The notes beneath the pieces were generated by a model, which made no database searches, was not told the origin of the DNA, and worked only from the letters and a program-made list of their open reading frames with translations. Source: Rhizobium sp. SEMIA4064 (GTDB lineage Bacteria; Pseudomonadota; Alphaproteobacteria; Rhizobiales; Rhizobiaceae). From it: 64,000 nt of DNA. The stretch's first letter is position 1. Each line of letters starts with the position of its first letter. The position numbers were made by a program, and so were the translations under genes. This document shows positions 28,829 to 37,419 of this stretch, one piece after another. The stretch lies in assembly GCF_003025035.1 (NCBI RefSeq), contig NZ_PYJN01000013.1:124001-188000 (forward strand). Reading direction: 5' to 3'.

Positions 28829-29221
28829 TCACTTCCCTGCGCCGGCGGCAGGCTTCAGCTTGATCGCCATGGTGATTTGACCACGCACCATCAGCTTCTG
28901 CCCGCGGCCGTCGATATTGGTGGCATCGGTGTTGCTGGAAAGGCCGGTAATCTGGCAATCGTCGGCAATGGTGTCCAGCAGTACGGCGCAGTTGCTGGCA
29001 GCAATGCGATAGAAGGATTTGATTGCATCCTGCTGCTGCTTTTCATCGTTGCCATCAGCGATCGGGATGGAAAGCGATATCCCAGATTGCACGGAGATAT
29101 AGCCATCGGGAATCTGGTGCTGACCACGCAGCGGCAATCCCGAAAAGGATTGTGAAAGGGCCGGGCCTGCAGCGCCGAGCAGAAGCATGCAAAGTGTCGC
29201 CGAGATCAGGCGCTTGTTCAT
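28829..29221 (-). CDS. Exported protein of unknown function, 130 aa
   Basis: Signal peptide MNKRLISATLCMLLLGAAG ending near ALSQ (residue 24). The mature part of about 105 residues contains two cysteines (SNCAVLLDTIADDCQI, about 78-91) that could form a disulfide, and ends with alternating strands (KLMVRGQITMAIKLKP). GGAGGCC precedes the chosen ATG; the frame extension to 29404 is rejected. The family was not recognised. It is co-oriented with the nuclease-like gene, 92 bp upstream of it. Confidence 0.65.
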   Translation of the reverse strand: MNKRLISATLCMLLLGAAGPALSQSFSGLPLRGQHQIPDGYISVQSGISLSIPIADGNDEKQQQDAIKSFYRIAASNCAVLLDTIADDCQITGLSSNTDATNIDGRGQKLMVRGQITMAIKLKPAAGAGK

Positions 29222-29478
29222 CGGTAGGCCTCCGTTTCCAACCCTTATCTCAGGCATCGGTGAAGGCTTAGTGATGGGGTAACTTAAAATTGTAATCTTG
29301 TGAGAATTGCGGAGCATATTTCTCCGAATCGGCAGCGCTTCAAGATAAAGAGCCGTTCCCATAAAACCTCGCTTGCCAAGCCTCTGGGCAGGGCGCATAG
29401 TCACTTTCTGTATCGTCGGTTTAACAAACGGGCACCGGCGAGTTTATCTGCGTGCTGCCCGACGGACGAGGCGGCGCC

Positions 29479-29691
29479 ATGTTAGAAACCTCCATCCATC
29501 CACAGGATTTACCCTTGTTTTCCGACGATTTGGATCGTTTGGAAAAGGTATTGGGTGCCGTCTGTGTGGATCGCGGCATCAGTCTCCGCAGCCAGGAAGC
29601 CGAACGCCTGGGTGCCCTGATGATACAGCTCTATCGTCAGGGCGTGAAAGAGGATGCAAAGCTCCTCGCGCTTGCGAAAGCCTATCTCTGA
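29479..29691 (+). CDS. Conserved-looking small protein, 70 aa
   Basis: Mostly helical, acidic protein (MLETSIHPQDLPLFSDDLDRL...) without signal peptide or membrane segment. The segment SLRSQEAERLGALMIQLYRQG looks like an amphipathic helix. The start at 29479 has GAGGCGG upstream; a GTG nine codons earlier is possible. The function is unknown. It stands alone between divergent and co-oriented genes. Confidence 0.55.
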   Translation: MLETSIHPQDLPLFSDDLDRLEKVLGAVCVDRGISLRSQEAERLGALMIQLYRQGVKEDAKLLALAKAYL

Positions 29692-29902
29692 CGCCTTTTC
29701 CACCAGGCATCTAATCGATTTAAGCCGATTTCACATAGCAGCAATGACGCTTTGTGCCTGCTCGAATGCGTGTCGCCGCCTTATATTTGCTGCATCGCAC
29801 AAGGAGAGTCGATTGCTCGATCTCGTTGCCCCGCGGGGTCGATGTGCGGCCCGCCCGCCAAATAAAGTCAATTACGGTGGGCGCGGATAATTTGAAAGGT
29901 CT

Positions 29903-30922
29903 ATGATGAATTTCAAAGTTCCGAGCCGGCTTCGCCGTTTGCTCGTTGATTCCGTTGAGCTGCCACAGCTTAAATTCCCCGTGACGCGGCCGCGATCGCA
30001 GCCGGCACGCCGGCGCGTCCCCACGCAGCTCGCGCCGCAGCGTCTGACGGAGGTTCTGTGGTTCGGGCGCAACCCTGGCGATCTACGTATGCTGGAATAT
30101 GTGCCGACGGGCGTCAAAGGTCCGATGCCGCTCGTCGTTGTCTTGCATGGCTGTCATCAGAATGCCGAGGATTTCGATCGCGCCAGCGGCTGGACGGCCT
30201 TGGCGCGCCAGCACGGTTTCGCCGTGCTCTATGCCGAGCAGAAGCAGTCCAACAATGCCAATCTCTGTTTCAATTGGTTCCGCCCGAGCCTGGTGACCCG
30301 CGATCGCGGCGAGCTGGGTTCGATCCGCGAGATGATTGATTTCAGCCGCCGGCTGCATGCTATCGACGACAGCAAGATCTTCGTCATGGGCCTATCGGCC
30401 GGCGGCGCCATGGCTTCGGCGTTGCTTGCCACCTATCCGGAGCTGTTTGCTGCCGGCGCCGTCATCGGCGGTCTGCCCTTCGGCGCTGCCCGCGATGCCA
30501 TGTCCGCGCTGGATGTGATGAAGAGAGCCGCCGCACGCCCGGCTGAAAAATGGGCCGAACTCGTTCGTGAAGTTTCGCCGGATGCTGATCGTTTTCCAGC
30601 GGTCTCCATCTGGCATGGCACCGATGATGACGTCGTTTCGTTCGGCAATGCCGAAGCGTCGGTGGCGCAGTGGCTGGCCGTGCATGAGCGTCCACAGACC
30701 AAGGGTCGGTTGCGCCTGTTCGAAGGCGGCGAGCGGCGCGAATGGCGCAATGACTATGGCGATGTGGTGCTGGAGCTGGTGACCTTGAACGACTTCGGCC
30801 ATGGCCTGCCGATCTGTCCCGTCGCCGAGGGCAGGGAGCCAGCCAACGATACCGAACGCTTCATCTTGCCCGCGGCTCTCTCCGCGCCGGAGCAACTGGT
30901 TCGGAATTGGGGGCTGGCCTAG
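29903..30922 (+). CDS. PHB-depolymerase-type esterase, 339 aa
   Basis: Alpha/beta-hydrolase of the LpqC/PHB-depolymerase family. After a basic, low-complexity N-terminus (about 1-50) come the oxyanion motif VVLHGCHQNAEDFDRASGW (about 77-95), the conserved CFNWFRPS, the nucleophile elbow GLSAGGAM (Ser near 166), the Asp in WHGTDDDVV and the catalytic His of NDFGHGLP. No signal peptide is seen, so it may act on intracellular polyester or other esters. Two ATGs stand in tandem at the start; either may be used. Confidence 0.85.
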   Translation: MMNFKVPSRLRRLLVDSVELPQLKFPVTRPRSQPARRRVPTQLAPQRLTEVLWFGRNPGDLRMLEYVPTGVKGPMPLVVVLHGCHQNAEDFDRASGWTALARQHGFAVLYAEQKQSNNANLCFNWFRPSLVTRDRGELGSIREMIDFSRRLHAIDDSKIFVMGLSAGGAMASALLATYPELFAAGAVIGGLPFGAARDAMSALDVMKRAAARPAEKWAELVREVSPDADRFPAVSIWHGTDDDVVSFGNAEASVAQWLAVHERPQTKGRLRLFEGGERREWRNDYGDVVLELVTLNDFGHGLPICPVAEGREPANDTERFILPAALSAPEQLVRNWGLA

Positions 30923-30967
30923 ACCGGTTCAGAGCTTCGCGGAATCGCTCTAGCCTATTGTTTTTAC

Positions 30968-31012
30968 GCAATTCCAGGACGGAAAACCGCTGCGCAGTTT
31001 TCCTGGAATTGC
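30968..31012. repeat. Rhizobial intergenic palindromic element
   Basis: GCAATTCCAGGA and TCCTGGAATTGC form a 12-bp perfect stem around ACGGAAAACCGCTGCGCAGTTT. Together with the preceding 'GCTTCGCGGAATCGCTCTAGC' block (30935-30955) it matches my memory of a repeat present in many intergenic regions of Rhizobium genomes. It lies between the converging esterase and XRE genes, where it may also stabilise mRNA ends. Confidence 0.75.
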
Positions 31013-31020
31013 TCCAAGCC

Positions 31021-31311
31021 TCAGTCGTCGTTGGTGGCGTTCAGGTTTTCCGGCCGGATGCCGCCATCTTCCGCCCAATGCTTGAAGCGAATGCCGGCGC
31101 CGCCGGCTTCGTCGCTCCCGCTGGCGAGGAACGATATGCCATGGGCTTCGAGGGCGCCACGCAGGGCGACAAGCGCCTTAGCATCCGCCAGGCTGACGTC
31201 GCTTTCCAGCGTTTCAATCGTCGTTACAGAGAGGTGGCTCTCGGCGGCAAGCGTCTCAGTCGTCAGTCCGAGCATGGCGCGTGCGCCGCGTAGTTGCGCT
31301 GATGTGATCAT
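31021..31311 (-). CDS. XRE-family DNA-binding protein, 96 aa
   Basis: N-terminal helix-turn-helix (MITSAQLRGARAMLGLTTETLAAESHLSVTTIETLE, about 1-36), then a short region with ALVALRGALEAHGISFL, the linker seen in many small rhizobial XRE proteins, and an acidic tail. It resembles stand-alone repressors; no toxin partner adjoins. The ribosome-binding site is weak, so the start is the less certain part. Confidence 0.82.
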   Translation of the reverse strand: MITSAQLRGARAMLGLTTETLAAESHLSVTTIETLESDVSLADAKALVALRGALEAHGISFLASGSDEAGGAGIRFKHWAEDGGIRPENLNATNDD

Positions 31312-31330
31312 CTCTGAAATTTAGCGCATA

Positions 31331-31360
31331 AACCTGAAAATCGGAACCGATTTTCAGGTT
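31331..31360. repeat. Perfect 14-bp inverted repeat
   Basis: AACCTGAAAATCGG and its exact reverse complement are separated by two bases. It lies between the end of the glycosyltransferase gene and the start of the XRE gene, both leftward. It could be a terminator without a T-run, an intergenic repeat element, or an operator for the XRE protein. Confidence 0.6.
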
Positions 31361-31396
31361 GGAATCACGCGCGAACTTAAAATGAGGTCGCGGTCT

Positions 31397-32602
31397 TCAC
31401 GACGCGCTGCGCAGCGCGATTTTTTCCGGCGTTCTTAGGAAGTTAGGAACGCGATAGCCGAGCAATTCGAAGTAGATTGCCTCTGTCGCATCGGCCATGC
31501 CGGCGAGCGTATAGCCATCCTTGCGCCGCCGGGCCTCGGCGGTGAAGCTTCGCAGCAATTTCGGATCGGCAAAGCGCGTCATCGCCGCGGCCAGCTCCGC
31601 GGGATCGTCGCTGTTGGGAACGATATAGCCGTTCTTGCCGGGCTCGATCACCGTGCGCGCGCCGCCGACATCGGTCAACAGCAATGGCTTGCCGCCGGCC
31701 GCAGCCTCGAGCATGACATAGGACATGGCCTCATAGCGGCTCGGCATGACGACGACATCGAAGGCGTCGACGGCGGTGGCGCCGGGGATAGAGCTATCGA
31801 GATGGGCGCGGTCTTCCAAGCCGGCGGCCTTGATCATATCGCCGACAGTGCCGGCCAACTCGCCGATCCCGATCATCAGCAGACGCGCTTGCGGCAAGTC
31901 CGCGGCAATGAGGGCAAAGGCTTCGACCAGTCGCTGCGGCGCCTTCTGCGGCGTCAGCCGGCCGACGAAACCAAAGAGCAGGGCGTCCTGCGGTATCCCA
32001 TAACGCGCGCGGATAGCGGCGCGTTGGCCTGATGGAGGCGCGCTGACGCCGTTGACGACGATACGCAGCCGCTCCTCCGGAATGCCGATCGACAGCGCGT
32101 GATTGTATTCATCGCGAGACACGCAGATCAGCCGGTCGGACAGCCAGTTGCCGAGCAGCCTCTCGATGCCGCCATAGATCATCCGGCCTTTGGACCCGAG
32201 CGTCGGATCCATGGTGCGAAAGGCATGCGGCGTGTAGAGCACCGGGATATGCGGGCCCGGCAATCTCAGCCGCGTCAGCGCTCCGGCTTTGGAGCTGTGG
32301 CCATGGATCAGATGAAACGGCCCGTGCTGGGCGACGATCTTGCGAATTTGCCACCAAGCGGTGATATCCCATGGGCCCGGCGCGCGCCGCATGGCGAGCG
32401 AGATGACGCTGTCGAGACCCATGCCCTCCAGTTCAGCCACGAAAGCCGCTTCGGCGCGCAAAGGCGAATAGATCGCCGTCACCGAATGGCCGCGACGCTG
32501 CATGGCGCGGCAGAGATCGAGGAAATGCCGCCCGGAACCGCCGCCGCTTGGCTCGAGAACTTGCAGCAGCGACAGGCGTTTGATGCCGACATTGATAGTC
32601 AC
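31397..32602 (-). CDS. Glycosyltransferase family 4 (GT-B), 401 aa
   Basis: Retaining GT-B enzyme likely building the repeat unit of a surface polysaccharide. The N-terminal Rossmann half has the glycine-rich acceptor loop EPSGGGSGRHFLDL (about 16-29) and HGHSSKAGALTRLRL. The C-terminal half has the donor-binding E-x7-E motif in RYEAMSYVMLEAAAGGKP (about 291-308). The start is a GTG whose GTGA overlaps the TGA of the upstream ligase-like gene by four bases, so translation is coupled. It is the last gene of the three-gene leftward unit 35417-31397. Confidence 0.9.
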   Translation of the reverse strand: MTINVGIKRLSLLQVLEPSGGGSGRHFLDLCRAMQRRGHSVTAIYSPLRAEAAFVAELEGMGLDSVISLAMRRAPGPWDITAWWQIRKIVAQHGPFHLIHGHSSKAGALTRLRLPGPHIPVLYTPHAFRTMDPTLGSKGRMIYGGIERLLGNWLSDRLICVSRDEYNHALSIGIPEERLRIVVNGVSAPPSGQRAAIRARYGIPQDALLFGFVGRLTPQKAPQRLVEAFALIAADLPQARLLMIGIGELAGTVGDMIKAAGLEDRAHLDSSIPGATAVDAFDVVVMPSRYEAMSYVMLEAAAGGKPLLLTDVGGARTVIEPGKNGYIVPNSDDPAELAAAMTRFADPKLLRSFTAEARRRKDGYTLAGMADATEAIYFELLGYRVPNFLRTPEKIALRSAS

Positions 32603-33861
32603 GGTGCTGCTTCCCTTCGGGCCAAGCTGCGCTGATAATGTTGTTCAAGCGCCCCGCAGCCCCAGACGATGCCGATCAGCATGTAGAGATGGCGCCAATG
32701 ATCGGTGTCGATGACGTTGCCGATGCCGACATGGCCGAGAATGACGATCCAGGCGATCATCAAGTAGGGCTGCCAGGGGCGTTCCTTCAAAAAGTTGCGG
32801 AAGCCGATATAGACGGTCCAGCAGATCATGCTGACCCAGCAGAAAAAGCCGAGCCAGCCATAGGTGGTCAGTGTTTTCAGCCAGATATTGTGCTCGTCCT
32901 CGCGAAACAGGGTGGAAAAGACGAGTGGTCCAATACCGAGCGGCCGTTCCATCGACAGCATGAAGCCGATGCGATGACGCTCGAAACGGCCGAGATGGCC
33001 GCCATCGTAGTCCTGCACGAGCTGTGTGCGCGTCGAGAACAGGTCGCTCACCTGATGGAACTGCAGCGCGATGATCAGGAGGAGGACCATCAGAAGGATT
33101 GCCGTCAGCGACATCACCAGAATGCGCAGCCGGAAGGCATTGCTGCGGTGTTTCAGCAGCATGCAGAAGATCAGCATCGCCGACGCGAAGGAGAACAATC
33201 CCCAGGCAGCGCGCGAGAAGGAGAGGAAGATGCCGAAGGCCAGCACGGCCAAGCACAGCCCCTTGATCGGCGCCTTCTTCAGGTCACCGATCAGGATGCC
33301 GTGCATGAGATAGATGGTTGGTGTCACCAGATAGGGACCAAAGACGTTCGGGTCCTGGAACACGCCCATGGCGCGGTCATAGCGGGTGAAGATTTCAGCG
33401 CCCGGAAAGGCGTGGAAGTAGCCGAGAATGCCGAGGCTCGCGGTGATCAGCGCAGCGATGACCCAAGTATTGAAGATCAGCTTCAACCGCTTTTCGCTGT
33501 CTTCGATGATCGCAGCATAGAAGACCGAGCTCAGCGCCAGGAAGGTCGAGACAGCGATATAGATCGGTCCGTCGAGATGGGAGTTCGCGCCGAGGTCGCG
33601 CATCTGCGTCAGCGACAGCATGCCGCCGACGTTGAACGTCAGGAACAGCGCCAGAAGCGGTGCGACATTGCGCGAGATCTTCAGCCCAAGGATGAACCAT
33701 GTGCCGATGAGGAATGCGACCCAAAGCTCATAGGGCGCCGGCTCGGCGATGACGAAACCTGACAGAAAGACCCCGAAAGCGACGCAAGCCGTGCCGATCA
33801 GGCGCAATGTTGCGAGCTGAGGCCGGTCGACGCGCCGATAGGAGAGATCGATCGCGGTCAA
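32599..33861 (-). CDS. O-antigen ligase/polymerase-like membrane protein, 420 aa
   Basis: Wzy/WaaL-type protein with about ten to twelve membrane helices and a large periplasmic loop around 240-300 (HQVSDLFSTRTQLVQDYDGGHLGRFERHRIGF...). The EDEHNIWLKTLTTYGWLG block (about 313-330) is the usual conserved C-terminal signature. It probably polymerises or ligates the polysaccharide repeat. I place the start at a TTG (33861) overlapping the TGA of the transferase gene (TTGA). The frame is open further upstream only as antisense-like low-quality sequence and has no ATG near. Confidence 0.82.
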   Translation of the reverse strand: MTAIDLSYRRVDRPQLATLRLIGTACVAFGVFLSGFVIAEPAPYELWVAFLIGTWFILGLKISRNVAPLLALFLTFNVGGMLSLTQMRDLGANSHLDGPIYIAVSTFLALSSVFYAAIIEDSEKRLKLIFNTWVIAALITASLGILGYFHAFPGAEIFTRYDRAMGVFQDPNVFGPYLVTPTIYLMHGILIGDLKKAPIKGLCLAVLAFGIFLSFSRAAWGLFSFASAMLIFCMLLKHRSNAFRLRILVMSLTAILLMVLLLIIALQFHQVSDLFSTRTQLVQDYDGGHLGRFERHRIGFMLSMERPLGIGPLVFSTLFREDEHNIWLKTLTTYGWLGFFCWVSMICWTVYIGFRNFLKERPWQPYLMIAWIVILGHVGIGNVIDTDHWRHLYMLIGIVWGCGALEQHYQRSLARREAAP

Positions 33862-35417
33862 TAGGCGTTTTCCGTGTTGAGGAGACGGAAGGGCGTCAGG
33901 AACAGGATCTTCAGATCGAAGTACAGCGACCAGTTCTCGATGTAGTAGAGATCGTAAGCCGTGCGGAACTTGATTTTGTCGTCGCTGTCGATCTCGCCGC
34001 GCCAGCCGTTGATCTGCGCCCAGCCCGTAACGCCGGGCTTCACGCGATGGCGGGCGAAATAGCCTTCGACCACGTCGGCATAAACGCGATTGTGACTTGC
34101 CGCCAATACGGCATGCGGACGCGGGCCGACAAGCGACAGACCGCCTAGCAACACGTTGAAGAGCTGGGGCAGTTCGTCGATCGAGGTCTTGCGGATGAAG
34201 CGTCCAACCGGCGTGACGCGCGGATCGTTCTTCGTGACGGCATTGCGGGCCGTCGGGTCGCTCATATTGGTGTACATCGAGCGGAACTTGAAGACCTTGA
34301 TGATCTCGTTGTTGAAGCCATGGCGCTTCTGCATGAAGAAGACCGGTCCCTTCGACGTGGTCTTCACGGCGATTGCGGCGCCAAGCATGATCGGCCAGAG
34401 CAGGCAGAGCGCCAGCAGACTGAAGAAGACATCGAAGATGCGCTTGGCAACGCCATCCCAATCACGGATCGGCTTGTTGAAGATGTCGAGCATGGGCACC
34501 GCGCCGACATGCGAATAGGAACGCGGGCGGAAGCGCAACTTGTTGGCATGCGCCGCCAGTCGGATGTCGACGGGCAGTACCCAAAGCTTTCTGAGGAGCT
34601 GCAGAATACGCTCCTCTGCACTGATCGGCAGAGCGATGATCAGCATGTCGACGCGAGTCAGCCGGGCGAATTCGACCAGTTCGGCGACGGTGCCGAGTTT
34701 CGGGTAGCCGGCGACCATCACGGGCGAGCGCTTCTCGCCGCGATCGTCGAAGATGCCGCAGATGCGGATATCGTTGTCGGATTGATGCTCCAGCGCGCGG
34801 ATCAGTTCCTTGGCCGGCTCGCCACCGCCGACGATGACGGCGCGTCTTTCCATGAGGCCATTGCGGGCCCAGTTGCGGATGCCATAGGCGAACACCGCGC
34901 GCGCGGCGACGAGGAAGGCCGTGCCGGCAACAAGCCAGATCCCGAGAGCGTGGATCGAATAGACATGGTTGATATCGAAGGGCAGGAGAGCAAGAACCAT
35001 AACCGCAAACGCGGCCACCCATGACGCCAGGATGCGCTGCGGGAAACGGTGCGGCGCGCGCAGGACCGGGATTTGATAGGCGTCAGCGACTTGCAGGAAG
35101 ACGATGGCGAGACCGCAAAGCGCTATTGTCACCGCCGCCTGCGACAGGAAGGGGTGGATGCCGGGTGTGGTCTGGAAGAAGAGAACCGCAAGCCCTACCG
35201 CAAGCAATGACAGGAATTCGAAGAGCCGATATTGCCCGATGATGATTGCCGGCGTCTGATTGCTCTCACGAAATTGCTCGGCGATCTGGCGGGCATAGGC
35301 ATTGATGTCGCTGGCCTGATCGCCGCTCTGTTCCTCAGTGCCGCGAGTGCGAATTTCCGAGACCTGCTTGCGAATATTGTCCAAGTTAAATTGCTCGGAC
35401 TCTTCAATATGGTTCAT
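33858..35417 (-). CDS. Polyprenyl-phosphate sugar-1-phosphate transferase (WcaJ/ExoY-like), 519 aa
   Basis: Initiates a polysaccharide by moving a sugar phosphate onto undecaprenyl phosphate at the inner membrane. It is the long form: about four N-terminal helices (66-185), a CoA-binding-like Rossmann segment ([18 protein letters not shown], about 192-209), and the bacterial sugar-transferase domain from about 325. That domain has [13 protein letters not shown], the KVFKFRSMY signature and the catalytic region [21 protein letters not shown]...SLVGPRPH (about 405-440). UppE of Agrobacterium is of this type (from memory). It heads a coupled three-gene unit. Confidence 0.93.
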   Translation of the reverse strand: MNHIEESEQFNLDNIRKQVSEIRTRGTEEQSGDQASDINAYARQIAEQFRESNQTPAIIIGQYRLFEFLSLLAVGLAVLFFQTTPGIHPFLSQAAVTIALCGLAIVFLQVADAYQIPVLRAPHRFPQRILASWVAAFAVMVLALLPFDINHVYSIHALGIWLVAGTAFLVAARAVFAYGIRNWARNGLMERRAVIVGGGEPAKELIRALEHQSDNDIRICGIFDDRGEKRSPVMVAGYPKLGTVAELVEFARLTRVDMLIIALPISAEERILQLLRKLWVLPVDIRLAAHANKLRFRPRSYSHVGAVPMLDIFNKPIRDWDGVAKRIFDVFFSLLALCLLWPIMLGAAIAVKTTSKGPVFFMQKRHGFNNEIIKVFKFRSMYTNMSDPTARNAVTKNDPRVTPVGRFIRKTSIDELPQLFNVLLGGLSLVGPRPHAVLAASHNRVYADVVEGYFARHRVKPGVTGWAQINGWRGEIDSDDKIKFRTAYDLYYIENWSLYFDLKILFLTPFRLLNTENAY

Positions 35418-35493
35418 GGCAATTCATCCGGTCGTTACCGGAGATGGCCTAGCAGATATGAGCTAATAAACGTTTACAACACTTGCTTGTATT

Positions 35494-36639
35494 CTAATGT
35501 TTGCCGTCTAATTCAAGTATATCATAATATAAGTCGACAGTATCTCGCGCCATGACCGATGCCGAAAATGCTGACCGGATTCTGTCGAGATTCGGCATGG
35601 TCTGCTGACGCCATTGCGGCTCGCTGATCGCCGCCGCCATGACGCGCGCAAGGTCGTCGGCATTGCCTGCCTCGGCGAGCGCAGGGCTTTGCTCACCAAG
35701 CGCTTCGGCAATGCCGCCGACGCGCGAGGCGATCACCGTCTTCTCGGCAGCCAGGGCTTCCAGCACGATATAGGGCATGGCTTCGGCGCGGGAGGGGACG
35801 ACGACATTCTGCGACATGGCGAAGGCTTCATGCACGCGCATGGCCGGCAACATGCCGATGCGATGACCAAGGCCGCGCTGGATCATCATGGTACGGTATT
35901 TGTCCTTGTCCGGTCCGTCGCCGATCATCAGAGCGGAGAGAGGCCGGCCGATCCGCCGTTCGGTCTTGGCAAAGGCATCCACAAACAGATCGGGACCCTT
36001 CAGGTCCCGGAGCATGCCGATGTAGACGAAGTGCACCGAGTCCGATCGGGTGGGTATGTTCCGAAAATCGCGCCCGCTGATGCCGTTGTAGATCATCACG
36101 GTGCGCGTCCGCGGTTTGCCGATTTTGCTTTCGTAACTTCGGCGCTCGAATTCGCAGATGAAGATCAATCCGTCGGTCAGAAATTCCAGCAGCCGCTCCA
36201 AGCTGTGCACCAGCAGGCCTTGTGGCGAGAGGCGCGAGAAATGCAGGCTGCCGCCATGCGCGGTATAAAGGCGGGCAACGCGATACCTGTTCACCCGCAA
36301 GGCTGAGCCGAGGATGCGTGCAAGCAGGCCGCCCTTGGCGCCGTGCCCATGCAGCACATCCGGCCGCAAACTTTTGACTTTGTTGTAGCTGTCCCAGAGC
36401 GTCGTAGCGTCCGACAGGCTGATCTGACGTCGGATCGGCAGGCGCGTCACGCCGAGCGCGAGGAACGGTCTGACATCGTCGAACAGCCGGTCCTCATGCG
36501 CCCCGCCGGTGAGGCTGTCGCAGAGAATGCCGACCGCATGTCCGGCCTTGCTCTGTTCCTCCGCCAGATCGCGGACATGGCGGAATATCCCGCCGACCGG
36601 AGACCTGAAGCAATGAAGGATGCGGAGCGGTCTTGCCAT
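35494..36639 (-). CDS. Glycosyltransferase family 4 (GT-B), 381 aa
   Basis: Second GT4 of the locus. The N-terminal domain begins RILHCFRSPVGGIFRHVRDLAEEQ and includes LHGHGAKGGLLARIL. The C-terminal domain has the donor-site E-x7-E in SRAEAMPYIVLEALAAEK (about 282-299) and the MIGDGPDKDKY turn. The specificity is unknown. It is 76 bp upstream of the sugar-phosphate transferase gene, and its start is 12 bp from the end of the Wza-like gene, so the export and assembly genes are likely co-transcribed. Confidence 0.9.
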   Translation of the reverse strand: MARPLRILHCFRSPVGGIFRHVRDLAEEQSKAGHAVGILCDSLTGGAHEDRLFDDVRPFLALGVTRLPIRRQISLSDATTLWDSYNKVKSLRPDVLHGHGAKGGLLARILGSALRVNRYRVARLYTAHGGSLHFSRLSPQGLLVHSLERLLEFLTDGLIFICEFERRSYESKIGKPRTRTVMIYNGISGRDFRNIPTRSDSVHFVYIGMLRDLKGPDLFVDAFAKTERRIGRPLSALMIGDGPDKDKYRTMMIQRGLGHRIGMLPAMRVHEAFAMSQNVVVPSRAEAMPYIVLEALAAEKTVIASRVGGIAEALGEQSPALAEAGNADDLARVMAAAISEPQWRQQTMPNLDRIRSAFSASVMARDTVDLYYDILELDGKH

Positions 36640-36651
36640 GATCGGAAACGG

Positions 36652-37227
36652 TCAGAATAGCCGTTCGCGGACATAGATCGTGTCGCCCGCGAGCACAGGA
36701 TCGGAGATGCCCACCCGCCCGGTCATGACATGGCCATTGATCTTGCGGGTAACGTCGGCATTGGACTGGTTCGCGCGGCTGCTGAAGCCGCCGGCAACCG
36801 CGATGGCGTTCTGAATGGTCATGCCGGGCACGTAGGAATACTGACCAGGCTGGCCGACTTCGCCCATGATATAGACGGAGCGGTAGCGGTCGACGTCGAT
36901 GGTGACGTCGGGATCGCGGATATAGCCTTGACGAAGTTTTTGCGCGATCTGGCCGGAGAGTTGCTGCAGCGTGCGGCCGCGGGCAGGGACCTGGCCGATC
37001 AGCGGGAAGGCGATGTAGCCGGCCTGGTCGACCGTATAGGTATTCGTCAAGCCTTGCTGGTCGAAGACGGTGACGCGCAGACGGTCGCCGCTGTCCAGCG
37101 TATAGGGCTGGATCGTTGCTTCACTGAAGGCTTTCGGTGCCGGCTGATAGGTGTTGCAGCCACTGAGCGCAGCGCTCACGGCAGCAATGCCGAGTGCCAG
37201 GACAATCTTTGGCGTTGCGAAGGGCAT
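36652..37227 (-). CDS. Wza-like polysaccharide export lipoprotein, 191 aa
   Basis: Outer-membrane or periplasmic export protein of the Poly_export/SLBB type. The lipobox is ALSGC (Cys24), then the Poly_export domain TLDSGDRLRVTVFDQQGLTNTYTVDQAGYIAFPLIG. The signature DPDVTIDVDRYRSVYIMGEVGQPGQYSYVPGMTIQNAIAVAGG marks the SLBB segment. It is much shorter than E. coli Wza (379) and lacks the C-terminal amphipathic barrel helix. I use the ATG at 37227; a GTG nine codons upstream is less likely. It is divergent from the Wzc-like gene. Confidence 0.9.
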   Translation of the reverse strand: MPFATPKIVLALGIAAVSAALSGCNTYQPAPKAFSEATIQPYTLDSGDRLRVTVFDQQGLTNTYTVDQAGYIAFPLIGQVPARGRTLQQLSGQIAQKLRQGYIRDPDVTIDVDRYRSVYIMGEVGQPGQYSYVPGMTIQNAIAVAGGFSSRANQSNADVTRKINGHVMTGRVGISDPVLAGDTIYVRERLF

Positions 37228-37270
37228 TTCGCGCTCACAGGAGAGGAAAATCACTGTCGTCGTTATCGAT

Positions 37271-37367
37271 CCGTTAGGGTTAACGGTCGGTAAAGAGGAA
37301 GAAAAATTCCACGTTCTTTATTAGTAATTACGAAAATAATACACAGGAAATACTATTAACGGTTGGG
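37271..37367. promoter_or_regulatory. Repeated TTAACGG half-sites in the divergent polysaccharide promoter region
   Basis: CCGTTA-GGGT-TAACGG (37271-37286) is a perfect inverted repeat. A further direct copy TTAACGGTTGG lies at 37356-37366, echoing TTAACGGTCGG at 37280-37290. They lie in the A+T-rich 192-bp region between the Wza-like and Wzc-like starts, where a regulator of both units would bind. The factor is unknown. Confidence 0.4.
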
Positions 37368-37419
37368 TTACCATAGTCGTTTACGCTTAATTCGGCTTTA
37401 TATTACGGAGTTCTTGTAT

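Noticed and set aside
30923..31012. Promoter or operator between esterase and XRE genes
   Set aside because: The sequence is explained by a dispersed rhizobial palindromic repeat and the genes converge here, so no promoter is expected.
33862..34461. N-terminal 200-codon extension of the O-antigen-ligase-like frame
   Set aside because: It overlaps the well-supported sugar-phosphate transferase gene in another frame and is Arg/Cys/His-rich, unlike a membrane protein. The TTG at 33861 is a better start.
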